Of a DNA stretch of 15,124 bases, positions 1 to 7,130 are shown one piece after another. The stretch is from Cyclobacteriaceae bacterium (lineage in GTDB: Bacteria; Bacteroidota; Bacteroidia; Cytophagales; Cyclobacteriaceae): the NCBI GenBank assembly GCA_028279155.1, contig JANQST010000471.1, positions 1 through 15,124 of the forward strand, read 5' to 3'. The translations under genes were made by a program, and so were the position numbers. The notes under the pieces were generated by a model that saw only the letters and a program-made list of their open reading frames with translations, was not told the DNA's origin and searched no databases. Position 1 is the stretch's first letter, and each line of letters starts with the position of its first letter.

Positions 1-225
1 GATATCATCAGCGTCATTCAAGGCACCTCCGTATGTGTCCAGCTCCAGTATAATATAATCCGCTTCTATTTCTCGAGCATATTCAAGACCCAATTCTGAA
101 TACCGATTGGTTCGTGGATCAATTTCCGCTTGAATTTTAAGATGTAATACCAACGGCTTTTCTCTTTCCTGCCCGATTGTAAAGAACATAGAGAAGAGAG
201 CTAATGCTGTAAGGAGTTTTCTCAT
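1..225 (-). CDS. NfeD-family membrane-bound ClpP-class serine protease, N-terminal fragment
   Basis: This reading frame was not among the longer ORFs because it runs off the left edge; 75 codons from the ATG at 225 are visible without a stop. It begins with a signal peptide (MRKLLTALALFSMFFTIGQ). The following stretch contains IDPRTNRY and then ADYIILELDTYGGALNDADD. That matches the start of the crotonase/ClpP-like protease domain of NfeD1-type proteins, where an 'I..EIDP' strand is followed by 'a..iileldTpGG...da..I'. Those proteins are membrane proteases linked to membrane quality control (family knowledge). The catalytic Ser and Lys, the transmembrane segments and the C-terminal OB-fold would lie to the left of the window and cannot be checked. 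The gene is divergent from the DUF4905-like gene, with about 116 nt between them. Confidence 0.75.
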   Translation of the reverse strand, partial: MRKLLTALALFSMFFTIGQEREKPLVLHLKIQAEIDPRTNRYSELGLEYAREIEADYIILELDTYGGALNDADDI

Positions 226-341
226 GCTTGTGTTTGTATTCTGATTGTAAACAAACAAATTGTACGATAGATTCTATCTGGAATTAAAGTTATCTTAAAT
301 TCAACGTACGGAAAATAGTTCAAGGCATAACTACTCATTTA

Positions 342-971
342 TTGCAACCATTATTTCAAAAGCCATTTGAAGGAATCATTTGGAGTTCCATAATTTCAAA
401 CGATAACAATCTGTTAGTCCTGGATGTTCGAAATGAGGCTGAAAAATCAATAGAATATTTTAAGCTAAACCTAGACACTTATCAAATAGCCCAACTTTTA
501 ACTCAACCATCTTCCTGGTGGTCAATGATTGAAAGATTTGATCAACAATTGTTTCTTTCTGAATATAAGTCTGAAAATGATCCTAATAGCAAGATGTTCT
601 ACAGGCTTGATGGTGACAATAAGAAAGAAATAGCTGAGAGCGAAATACCATATTCGGAAAATGTGATTATCCAACCTTCGATATATGAGCCAGGATCTGG
701 GTACTTTAAAACTGTTAGAGAATTTCTTGGCTTGGACCTTCCTTGTGCATGTGAATACCTTGAAATTGATAGAAAAATCATATTGAGCTACTATCTTCGT
801 TCTGGTAAGGAGTTAGAACGTTATTTACTTGTCCTGCAAGAGGGAAAAAAAGCAATGAAGGTACTTCAGGACAATCAAATGAATGGATTTGCTTCTGGCT
901 CTTTTTTTGTGGTAAATGGTAGGTTGATTTTTATTAAGAATAGGAATGAAATTTTTGTGTACGCTATTTAG
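342..971 (+). CDS. Probable DUF4905-family protein, function unknown
   Basis: This is a 209-residue protein with no signal peptide or membrane segment, so it is probably cytoplasmic. The N-terminus reads PFEGIIWSSIIS, followed by LLVLDVRNE and a PSSWWSMIERFDQQLFLSEY segment. This order (F.G.IW, a short strand ending in an Arg-containing motif, then SWW...LFL) is how I recall the Bacteroidota family DUF4905. The assignment is from memory of the pattern, not a search. The rest is beta-rich and could be a propeller-like or WD-like fragment. The start is uncertain: the frame is open back to about 288 but contains no ATG, and TTG at 342 is the only standard start codon. The 3' end overlaps the signal peptide of the next gene by 26 nt, so the two are likely cotranscribed and translationally coupled. 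Confidence 0.6.
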   Translation: MQPLFQKPFEGIIWSSIISNDNNLLVLDVRNEAEKSIEYFKLNLDTYQIAQLLTQPSSWWSMIERFDQQLFLSEYKSENDPNSKMFYRLDGDNKKEIAESEIPYSENVIIQPSIYEPGSGYFKTVREFLGLDLPCACEYLEIDRKIILSYYLRSGKELERYLLVLQEGKKAMKVLQDNQMNGFASGSFFVVNGRLIFIKNRNEIFVYAI

Positions 972-1929
972 TGTGATCTCATTTTTTTCAACTCAAGCAG
1001 CATTTGACTCATTGAGATCTGAAACAAGAGATGAGCAGGTATTTGTAATTCATGAGGTAGAGGAGGAGGAAACATTGTATTCTATCGCTCGGAGATACAA
1101 GAGTTCTGTTCCAGCCATTATTGAATATAATCGTATTTCGGATAACCGGATTGAAATTGGACAGGTGATTAGTGTTTTGTTCAATGTGTTGGAAAATGAT
1201 AGTATTGAGCCAAAAGAAACTCCCCAAGGGTTTCATTTAGTACAACCTGGAGAAACACTTTATAGCATTTCTAAAATTTATGATCTTCGAATTCGTGATA
1301 TCAGAAAACTCAATCAGCTCCAATCAAACGATATTTCACCAGGAGAATACCTCAGGGTAACAGAGGCTGAAGAAATTTCAGAACCTCAGGTTGAGGAAAC
1401 AGAAGAAAGTTCTGAACAATCCATTGATGGAACAGACATTCCGGATGGTTTTGAAACCTACATCGTTCAGACTGCAGAAACGTTGAATTCAATTGCTCGA
1501 AAGAGAAAAATTAGCGTAACAGATCTGAAGGAATGGAATAACCTTGATTCTGATTACATCAGAATTGGACAAACATTGCTTGTTCGAACACTTACAGACT
1601 CACTTGAATCTTCTGATGAAAACGCCGGTTTAAGTACAAGGTTAGATGAGAATGGATTTGAGAAGGTGTACGAAGAGGGAATCGCTGGTGTGATAACCGA
1701 TATCTCAACCAGCAAATACTTAGCTTTGCATAGATCAATGCCGATTGGTACGGAATTGGAAGTAAGAAACCTAATGAACAATTTCGTTGTGCATGTCAAG
1801 GTGGTCGGGAAACTTCCGAACACCGGAATTAATCGAAACATTCTCCTCCGACTTTCCAAACCAGCCTTTGATCAACTCGGGATCCTGGATCCAAAGTCCA
1901 GGGTAGAAGTATCACATTTCAAGAAGTGA
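946..1929 (+). CDS. Secreted protein with three LysM domains and an RlpA-like double-psi barrel
   Basis: The 327-residue protein has a signal peptide (residues 1-18, MKFLCTLFSVISFFSTQA). Three LysM repeats follow, at about 33-78, 96-138 and 170-214, each with the ETLYSI or ETLNSI signature and a closing 'IGQ' or 'PGE' turn. They are separated by acidic linkers. LysM domains bind N-acetylglucosamine in peptidoglycan, so the protein is expected in the periplasm. The C-terminus (about 242-325) resembles the RlpA double-psi beta-barrel: ALHRSMPIGTELEVRN aligns with the RlpA 'TAAHktLPfGT.v.VtN' strand. RlpA lytic transglycosylases use a His and an Asp. His262 is present, but the 'VNDRGP' position reads VVGKLP, with Gly288 in place of Asp. 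The barrel is therefore probably non-catalytic, and binding or scaffolding is more likely. The ATG at 946 is chosen because it gives the signal peptide. The stop overlaps the GTG of the next gene. Confidence 0.88.
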   Translation: MKFLCTLFSVISFFSTQAAFDSLRSETRDEQVFVIHEVEEEETLYSIARRYKSSVPAIIEYNRISDNRIEIGQVISVLFNVLENDSIEPKETPQGFHLVQPGETLYSISKIYDLRIRDIRKLNQLQSNDISPGEYLRVTEAEEISEPQVEETEESSEQSIDGTDIPDGFETYIVQTAETLNSIARKRKISVTDLKEWNNLDSDYIRIGQTLLVRTLTDSLESSDENAGLSTRLDENGFEKVYEEGIAGVITDISTSKYLALHRSMPIGTELEVRNLMNNFVVHVKVVGKLPNTGINRNILLRLSKPAFDQLGILDPKSRVEVSHFKK

Positions 1930-2696
1930 ATCAAACGGAGCTTAGAGACTTTCTGGAGCTAAAGGTTAGAGAGTACAACAATCCGGGTTTCATTCCAGAA
2001 GATCCAATTAGTATACCACATCTTTTTGAAAAGAAACAGGATATAGAAATTTCAGGATTTATTGCTGCGGTTTTTGCGTGGGGCCAGCGAAAAACGATTA
2101 TCAATAAATCGAAGGAGTTTCTTTCGCTCATGGACAATGATCCTCACAACTTTGTTTTGAACCATTCGGATAAAGATCTAAAACCCTTTTTGGACTTCAA
2201 GCATCGGACGTTCAACTCGACCGATGCATTGTACTTCATTCATTTTTTTCGATGGTTTTATGAGAAACATGATTCACTGGAAGAAGCTTTTATCACGAGT
2301 GATAAAGATCAACAAACGATTGAGAATTGCCTTGTTGATTTTTTTGAGTTGTTCTTTTCACTTACTGATCACCCTGAAAGAACCAAAAAACACGTTCCGA
2401 CACCAGCTCGAAAATCAGCGTGCAAAAGAATAAATATGTATTTGAGGTGGATGGTAAGGCATGATAATGAGGGAGTAGATTTCGGACTCTGGAAGAAAAT
2501 TAAGCCTAGCCAGCTAGTGTGCCCTTGTGACCTTCATGTTGATAGAGTAGCAAGAAAATTAGGTTTAATACGAAGAAAACGAACAGATTGGCTTACTGCA
2601 CTTGAGCTTACCGAGGAGTTGAGGAATTTGGATCCAAATGATCCTGTGAAATATGATTTTGCTTTATTCGGATTGGGAGTGATTGAGAAATTCTAA
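1926..2696 (+). CDS. TIGR02757 (DUF2400) family protein, helix-hairpin-helix glycosylase-like
   Basis: This 256-residue cytoplasmic protein starts at a GTG that shares GTGA with the stop of the LysM gene. Family hallmarks are clear: FIPEDPISIPHLF (22-34), DIEISGFIAAVFAWGQRKTI (39-58), KHRTFN (92-97), and RINMYLRWMVR (168-178) followed by VDFGLW. TIGR02757 is a Bacteroidota-centred family with no assigned activity that I know of. Residues 198-214 (VCPCDLHVDRVARKLGL) resemble the segment of HhH-GPD DNA glycosylases such as Nth and OGG1 that carries the catalytic Asp (consensus '.vDtHv.Rv..RlGl'). Asp202 is the equivalent here. The usual iron-sulfur Cys motif of endonuclease III is absent. A DNA-repair glycosylase-like fold is therefore inferred, not shown. 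Its end overlaps pyrE on the other strand by 4 nt. Confidence 0.9.
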   Translation: MNQTELRDFLELKVREYNNPGFIPEDPISIPHLFEKKQDIEISGFIAAVFAWGQRKTIINKSKEFLSLMDNDPHNFVLNHSDKDLKPFLDFKHRTFNSTDALYFIHFFRWFYEKHDSLEEAFITSDKDQQTIENCLVDFFELFFSLTDHPERTKKHVPTPARKSACKRINMYLRWMVRHDNEGVDFGLWKKIKPSQLVCPCDLHVDRVARKLGLIRRKRTDWLTALELTEELRNLDPNDPVKYDFALFGLGVIEKF

Positions 2697-3340
2697 CCCC
2701 AATTACCAGGGTCCGTGCGCCACTCTTTTAAGGTCTTCAAAATTTCATTCTCAAACATTCGTTCATCTTGCGCATAATCCAACAAATGGTCATAATTGCT
2801 TAATACGACCAGATCGATGTTGTGAGATTTGAAGTTTTCTTCTGACACAGGAAATCCATAGGTGAATATTGCAGCCATCCCTACAACCTCTCCGCCAGCA
2901 TTTCTAAGGGCTTCAGCGGCGGCCAATGAACTTCCTCCAGTAGAAACCAGGTCCTCTACCAATACAACCTTTTGACCTTTTTCTAATTTACCCTCAATGA
3001 GGTTCTGTAAACCATGCCCTTTTGATTTTGAACGAACATATAGAAAAGGTAAGTCCAATTCATCTGCGACAAGAGCTCCTTGAGGTATTCCTGCAGTTGC
3101 AACACCCGCAATTGCATCAATACCACTAAATGAATTCGAGATCGCCAACGCAAGAGCGGTCTTTATTTTGGACCGCACTGCTGGTTGTGAAAGGCTTAAT
3201 CGATTATCACAATAGATTGGAGATTTCCATCCGGAGGCCCAGGTGAAAGGTTGGTCGGGGCTTAACTTAATGGCTTCAATTTGGAGAAGATCTGAAGCAA
3301 CTTCTGTTGCGAGCTGTGGGTTGTAAATTTTAATAGACAT
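2693..3340 (-). CDS. pyrE: Orotate phosphoribosyltransferase
   Basis: PyrE transfers a phosphoribosyl group from PRPP to orotate, giving OMP, in de novo pyrimidine synthesis in the cytoplasm. The 215-residue protein has the usual length. The substrate-facing motif TWASGWKSPIYCDNR is at 33-47, the flexible-loop region SKSKGHG at 104-110, and the PRPP-binding loop VVLVEDLVSTGGSS at 125-138 with the acidic pair E129-D130. I chose the ATG at 3340 (MSIKIYN) over the TTG three codons upstream, because ATG is the stronger start and the extra residues (MRL) add nothing recognisable. It is a single-gene transcription unit facing the TIGR02757 gene tail to tail, and is divergent from the Nudix gene across 124 nt. 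Confidence 0.96.
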   Translation of the reverse strand: MSIKIYNPQLATEVASDLLQIEAIKLSPDQPFTWASGWKSPIYCDNRLSLSQPAVRSKIKTALALAISNSFSGIDAIAGVATAGIPQGALVADELDLPFLYVRSKSKGHGLQNLIEGKLEKGQKVVLVEDLVSTGGSSLAAAEALRNAGGEVVGMAAIFTYGFPVSEENFKSHNIDLVVLSNYDHLLDYAQDERMFENEILKTLKEWRTDPGNWG

Positions 3341-3464
3341 GAGCCGCAAAAGAAAGAAATAATTACTTCAAAATACATATTCACAAAGTAATTCCCACAT
3401 AGTTTCAAAACCGCTTGTTTGGTTTTACAATTATGCTTTTAATTGTACCTGCTATTGCCATTCG

Positions 3465-4139
3465 ATGAAGATCTTTATCAACGACATTCCTGTCTACATT
3501 CTTTCAGAGAAAAAAATCAATCACAAGCGTATTTATGGGCTTATTGTTAGAGAGTTTGAAACGATAGTTCCGGAGGTATTGGTGGATGACGTGCTTATCA
3601 TGAATGCTTCATTTGATCAGATTGATAAGCTCCTGAAACTGATGACAGATAAGAAGTTGAAAAAAGTCCATTCCATCTTCATTTCAGCACGTGATAAGAA
3701 AAAGCTCATTGATTACTTAAAGAGCAAATTCAAAGTGGTGATGGCAGCCGGTGGAGTAGTAGAGAAGGATGGCAATTATTTGCTTATTTACCGAAAGAAA
3801 AGATGGGATTTACCAAAAGGCAAGCTTGATTCTGGAGAATCTATTGAGACTTGTGCAATTAGGGAAGTTGAAGAGGAGACCGGAGTGAAAGTGGGCTTGG
3901 GACAAGAGATAACAGCCGTTTGGCATACGTACATCAGCAATAAAAAATATGTTTTGAAAAAGACGTATTGGTATGCGATGGAATGCCTGGATGATTCCAA
4001 AATGAAGCCACAGAAGAAAGAAGGTATCAAAAAAGCAGAATGGATGGACCTTGAAATGGTTAGGCAATCACTACACGATTCTTACCGTTCTATCCGATAT
4101 GTAATGCAGGAGTACATCAAGCTTGCAGAAAAGGTATAA
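3465..4139 (+). CDS. Nudix hydrolase with a roughly 90-residue N-terminal extension
   Basis: The 224-residue protein contains a complete Nudix box at 119-141: GKLDSGESIETCAIREVEEETGV in outline fits GX5EX7REUXEEXGU, with G119, E125, R133, E134, E137 and E138 all present. Nudix enzymes hydrolyse nucleoside diphosphates linked to another moiety, using divalent metal bound by these glutamates. The preceding strand RWDLPKGK is typical of the MutT/ADP-ribose-type fold. The first 90 residues (MKIFINDIPVYIL...) are not part of the Nudix fold and look like a small alpha/beta domain. Bacteroidota often have such two-part Nudix proteins; the substrate is unknown. The gene begins at the ATG at 3465 and ends 2 nt from the converging coaD. 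Confidence 0.9.
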   Translation: MKIFINDIPVYILSEKKINHKRIYGLIVREFETIVPEVLVDDVLIMNASFDQIDKLLKLMTDKKLKKVHSIFISARDKKKLIDYLKSKFKVVMAAGGVVEKDGNYLLIYRKKRWDLPKGKLDSGESIETCAIREVEEETGVKVGLGQEITAVWHTYISNKKYVLKKTYWYAMECLDDSKMKPQKKEGIKKAEWMDLEMVRQSLHDSYRSIRYVMQEYIKLAEKV

Positions 4140-4141
4140 AA

Positions 4142-4594
4142 TTAAATTTCGTAAGGGAGGAAGGTAGAAACATCACCACCATACCTGTGTACTTCCCGAA
4201 TAATACTTGAGCTTATCTGTGCTAGTTCTGGTGAAGTAATAAGGAAAACTGTTTCCAGATCTTTGTTTATTGTCTTATTCACCTGCGAGATGCTATTCTC
4301 ATATTCAAAGTCAGTAGTATTCCTCAAACCTCTAACTAAGAAGTTAGCCTTCTCTTTTTTCGCAAGCTCGGCGGTTAGCTCATCGTAGACAGCTACCTCT
4401 ACACGATCATTATCACTAAATAACGTGTTGATCTTACCGACCATCCAATCAATTTCGAAGTATCGTTTATTTTTCTGTGCATTGTGACCGATGGCGATAA
4501 TCACTTTGTCAAAAAGCGTAAGGCTCCTGACTACAATATCATGATGTCCTTTGGTAAATGGATCGAAGGAGCCCGGGAAAATGGCTGTTTTCAT
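4142..4594 (-). CDS. coaD: Phosphopantetheine adenylyltransferase
   Basis: CoaD joins 4'-phosphopantetheine and ATP to make dephospho-CoA, the penultimate step of coenzyme A synthesis. The 150-residue protein starts with the nucleotidyltransferase motif GSFDPFTKGH (8-17), in which TKGH is the T/HxGH motif. RGLRNTTDFEYE is at 88-99 and the C-terminal ISSSIIREV motif is at 127-135. Length and motif spacing fit bacterial CoaD exactly. It is the third gene of a minus-strand trio: 28 nt separate it from the upstream DUF3822 gene. Confidence 0.97.
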   Translation of the reverse strand: MKTAIFPGSFDPFTKGHHDIVVRSLTLFDKVIIAIGHNAQKNKRYFEIDWMVGKINTLFSDNDRVEVAVYDELTAELAKKEKANFLVRGLRNTTDFEYENSISQVNKTINKDLETVFLITSPELAQISSSIIREVHRYGGDVSTFLPYEI

Positions 4595-4622
4595 TTGTTT
4601 AAAAATTGCTAAAAGAAGCTAT

Positions 4623-5516
4623 TTATTCGCAAATATAGGCGCTCATCACATCAAAATACTGATGATCGTCTATCTCATCAAATTTGTAGCCGAACTTCAG
4701 AAATGAAGGCTTAGAGCCAAGGGAAATATTCTTGATGTATTTTTTTAGCAGTGTTATTTCATCAGAATTCTGCTTTGTGAACCCCCAGAATTGAACGGCA
4801 TTCTTTTTTGGATCCATTCCCATTTCTTTGAACACCAACATGACGTACTTGAGATAATCCTCCTTTTTCCGTACAGCATATTGATTGTAGAATTGGAGCT
4901 TTCCATCCTGACAAACTACCTGGTGTAAAATACCTCTGTCAACATAGCAAAACAGCGCTTTTTCATGTGAATGATCATTGTGCTTTAAGAAACCTTCAAT
5001 GAGTGCACTACCTTGATGTATAATGTGGATAGCTTTCCTTTTGTAGACAGAAGCCATCCATTTGCAAAGCTTTATTTCTGTTGCGAATATGTTGACCAGC
5101 CCGGCACTAATTTGTTTGTAGTAGCCAACATCTTCGAAAGAAGGCTTAATATCGCTGTTGACAGACAAGTAATCAATTGCAGAATCGGCAACAAACATTT
5201 TTGTTGGGACCAAGGAAAACTTATGCGTCTTAAGACTAAGCTTAACTCCTTTCCAAAAACCTGCAGTAAGATATTCGTGGTTGTCCAGGATCTCTTTGAT
5301 CAGTCTAAGTCTACCATTGATGGTTTTAATTCCCTCAAGTTTGTAGTCTTCCAGGCCCATCACCTGGTTGTCTTGAGTGTCTGTTACTGCAATTTGAAAA
5401 TCGCGAATACCTACTTGTAGTGTAAGCGTATAGTCTTCCAATTCATCAATGCTGAATTTCTCGTCTTTTACACGCTTTATTAGCTTATATGTAGATGTGT
5501 CTGTGGCGGTACTCAA
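4623..5516 (-). CDS. DUF3822 family protein, function unknown
   Basis: This 297-residue protein has no signal peptide or membrane segment. It has the length and features of DUF3822, a Bacteroidota family usually encoded beside coaD and often beside the 16S rRNA methyltransferase gene rsmD (recalled context; rsmD is not here). Visible traits are an N-terminal strand pair TLTLQVGIRDFQIAVTD and, from about 185, ALFCYVDRGILHQVVCQDGKLQFYNQY, a strand-rich stretch. Paired strands of this kind occur in actin-like/PilM-type folds, which is a fold guess only. The start is a TTG at 5516, six nt after the stop of the pilin-like gene. No ATG lies nearby, so a TTG start with tight coupling is the best reading. 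The product is probably cytoplasmic. Confidence 0.85.
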   Translation of the reverse strand: MSTATDTSTYKLIKRVKDEKFSIDELEDYTLTLQVGIRDFQIAVTDTQDNQVMGLEDYKLEGIKTINGRLRLIKEILDNHEYLTAGFWKGVKLSLKTHKFSLVPTKMFVADSAIDYLSVNSDIKPSFEDVGYYKQISAGLVNIFATEIKLCKWMASVYKRKAIHIIHQGSALIEGFLKHNDHSHEKALFCYVDRGILHQVVCQDGKLQFYNQYAVRKKEDYLKYVMLVFKEMGMDPKKNAVQFWGFTKQNSDEITLLKKYIKNISLGSKPSFLKFGYKFDEIDDHQYFDVMSAYICE

Positions 5517-5522
5517 ATTTTT

Positions 5523-6116
5523 CTATTCCCAATTACCCGCGGTTGTGACACTTGTTCGAGAGCCAAACCTTAGAGGTTTTCGGGTATTATATTCACTTTC
5601 TTCGTCTCTATTAGGATCTACAGGCCGTGGATTAACCACCTCGATCACATTCACATCAACCCCAGCTTTTTTAATCTTATCCGCCCATAGAACAAATTTT
5701 GTTTCAGGAGAAATTCCCGGAACAATAGCTAGGGTCGCTAAATTAAATTTAGGCCATTTTGCCTTTGTAAACAAAGAATCACGAACTGGTACAGTACCCA
5801 AAGTGTCTATTTCAACAAAGATGCTATCAGCACCGTACGAAAGTTGAAAAACTGTTTCTGTCCTTTGTGTGATATAGAAATTACCGCTATCGATAAAAGA
5901 TGTCAGTTTGTTCCAGTCGCTTGTATATTGACCATTTACAGCCAGATAAGCTGCTTCTGCTTCTCGGATCATCATCAAACTTTCGATGATATCAGCTTCC
6001 ATTCTCGCAATTCTTTCTTCTTCACTAATGGCGAAATTGATTCTATAGATCAAAAACGCTGCTAATCCCATTGCGATTACAAAGAATACTATTGATAAAA
6101 TCTTAGTCTTGTCCAT
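5523..6116 (-). CDS. Pilin-like membrane-anchored protein of unknown function
   Basis: This 197-residue protein has one N-terminal hydrophobic helix (about 7-26, LSIVFFVIAMGLAAFLIYRI). A long charged helix follows (30-58, rich in E, R and A). After it comes the segment MIREAEAAYLAVNGQYTSDW, then LTSFIDSGNF. A TM helix running into an amphipathic helix that ends in 'AE.AY....G.Y...W..L..Fi..G' is reminiscent of pseudopilins and other type IV pilin-like proteins. There is no clear prepilin peptidase site (G/A-F-x4-E) before the helix, so this is resemblance only. The C-terminus ends in a conserved-looking SRTSVTTAGNWE. I recall similar unnamed proteins in other Cytophagales next to DUF3822. The gene is 6 nt from DUF3822 and starts at the ATG at 6116. 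Confidence 0.7.
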   Translation of the reverse strand: MDKTKILSIVFFVIAMGLAAFLIYRINFAISEEERIARMEADIIESLMMIREAEAAYLAVNGQYTSDWNKLTSFIDSGNFYITQRTETVFQLSYGADSIFVEIDTLGTVPVRDSLFTKAKWPKFNLATLAIVPGISPETKFVLWADKIKKAGVDVNVIEVVNPRPVDPNRDEESEYNTRKPLRFGSRTSVTTAGNWE

Positions 6117-6180
6117 CTCTTTTCGTTAGGTTTTTGCAATTATAAATATTAAAAAGGGTTCTTGAAAGTCACTATTGCTA

Positions 6181-6675
6181 TTAATGCTTAAAACTAAATA
6201 AACCCCTAAGCTCAAAGAGCTTTTCTGGAGTATTTACTTCAGTAAATATGCCATGAAGTAATGCGGTATCCATTTTGCCTATTTCTTCATGTGATAAAAA
6301 TGCTACTTCTTCTATTATTTGACTTTCTGTGTCCAACTCCGGGTCCTTTCCAAGAGTTAGTCTTCCATCCAACCAGGTAACTCTATAAAACAATTCAATC
6401 GCGTGATGTCTCTCATTAATCAACTCATAAACAAACAGAAACTCATTAACCTCAATATTCAAGCCAGTTTCTTCCAAAAATTCTCTCTTCAATGTTTGCT
6501 CTGCGGACTCCCTGAAATCAACCCCTCCGCCAGGGGGAAGCCACAAATGTCCTTCAGGTCCAATCGAGTTGTGTTTGATCATCAAGATTCTGTCTCCATT
6601 GTCAAGTAGGCCGCAGACCCGGACTCTTACTTTCCCTGAAAACATTCCTATGTCTTTGTTTGATGATGCTAACAT
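6181..6675 (-). CDS. Nudix hydrolase
   Basis: The 164-residue protein has a full Nudix box at about 50-72 (outline G..GVDFRE...REFLEETGL), with E56, R64, E65, E68 and E69 present. It is preceded by HLWLPPGG, typical of MutT-like or 8-oxo-dGTP/ADP-sugar-type members. A core-domain-only protein of this size acts in the cytoplasm on an undetermined nucleoside-diphosphate substrate. The ATG at 6675 gives the longest form. The ATG at 6645 (MFSGKVRVRV) is also plausible and would place the first core strand at the N-terminus, as is common in the family. It is 64 nt upstream of the pilin-like gene on the same strand, and is divergent from the DUF1573 gene. Confidence 0.9.
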   Translation of the reverse strand: MLASSNKDIGMFSGKVRVRVCGLLDNGDRILMIKHNSIGPEGHLWLPPGGGVDFRESAEQTLKREFLEETGLNIEVNEFLFVYELINERHHAIELFYRVTWLDGRLTLGKDPELDTESQIIEEVAFLSHEEIGKMDTALLHGIFTEVNTPEKLFELRGLFSFKH

Positions 6676-6692
6676 TTGTCTGAATGCTTCGT

Positions 6693-6700
6693 TATTTTTG
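6693..6700 (+). promoter_or_regulatory. Possible Bacteroidota -7 box for the DUF1573 gene
   Basis: The octamer TATTTTTG fits the Bacteroidota -7 consensus TAnnTTTG, and lies 20 nt before the preferred ATG at 6721. A TTTG that could act as -33 element lies at 6675-6678, but its 14-nt spacing is shorter than the usual 17-23. Only the -7 part is convincing. Confidence 0.35.
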
Positions 6701-6720
6701 AAAGATTAATTCAAAGTAAA

Positions 6721-7128
6721 ATGAAATATTTAGTATCTCTGATTTTAGTTGGTGTTGGTTTTTTCGGAATTGCTCAAGAGGAGAACTCAGAGCCTTTGAC
6801 AGGAGCTAAAATAGCTTTTTCTGAAGAAATGTTTGACTTTGGCGATATCACCCAAGGTGACAAAGTGGAACACGTTTTTGAATTTGAAAATATTGGAAAC
6901 GAACCGCTTATCCTGTCTGATGTACGAACTACTTGTGGATGTACTGCCCCAGAGTGGCCAAGAGAACCTATTGCGCCTGGAGCAACAGCTTCAGTTAAAG
7001 TAGTATTCAACAGCACAGGTAAAATGGGAATTCAGAACAAAGTAATAACCGTGATGTCAAATGCTGTGAATAACCCAGCAAGGGTCAAAATTGTCACAAA
7101 CGTATTAAGAGAGAAACCGAACAAGTAA
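6721..7128 (+). CDS. Secreted DUF1573-domain protein
   Basis: The preferred start is the ATG at 6721, giving a 135-residue protein with a classic signal peptide (MKYLVSLILVGVGFFGIAQ). A TTG at 6676 in the same frame would add 15 residues in front of the signal peptide and is unlikely. The mature part is one DUF1573 immunoglobulin-like domain. It opens with FDFGDITQGDKVEHVFEF, continues with NEPLILSDVRTTCGCTAPEW carrying the conserved CGC, then IAPGATASVKVVFNSTGK. This family is very common in Bacteroidota and is thought to be periplasmic or surface-exposed; its molecular role is not established. The gene ends 2 nt from yggS in the opposite direction. Confidence 0.92.
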   Translation: MKYLVSLILVGVGFFGIAQEENSEPLTGAKIAFSEEMFDFGDITQGDKVEHVFEFENIGNEPLILSDVRTTCGCTAPEWPREPIAPGATASVKVVFNSTGKMGIQNKVITVMSNAVNNPARVKIVTNVLREKPNK

Positions 7129-7130
7129 TC

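Noticed and set aside
2224..2433. A 69-codon frame inside the TIGR02757 gene.
   Set aside because: It is an out-of-frame shadow on the same strand as a conserved family member.
5013..5420. A 135-codon plus-strand open frame inside the DUF3822 region.
   Set aside because: It is antisense to a well-supported gene and has no recognisable family; the DUF3822 pattern on the other strand is clear.
5449..5847. A 132-codon plus-strand frame across the DUF3822/pilin-like junction.
   Set aside because: It is a shadow of two real minus-strand genes, and its low-complexity Ser/Leu composition is typical of antisense frames.
6676..6720. A TTG-initiated extension of the DUF1573 protein.
   Set aside because: It would place 15 residues in front of a typical signal peptide, so the ATG at 6721 is better.
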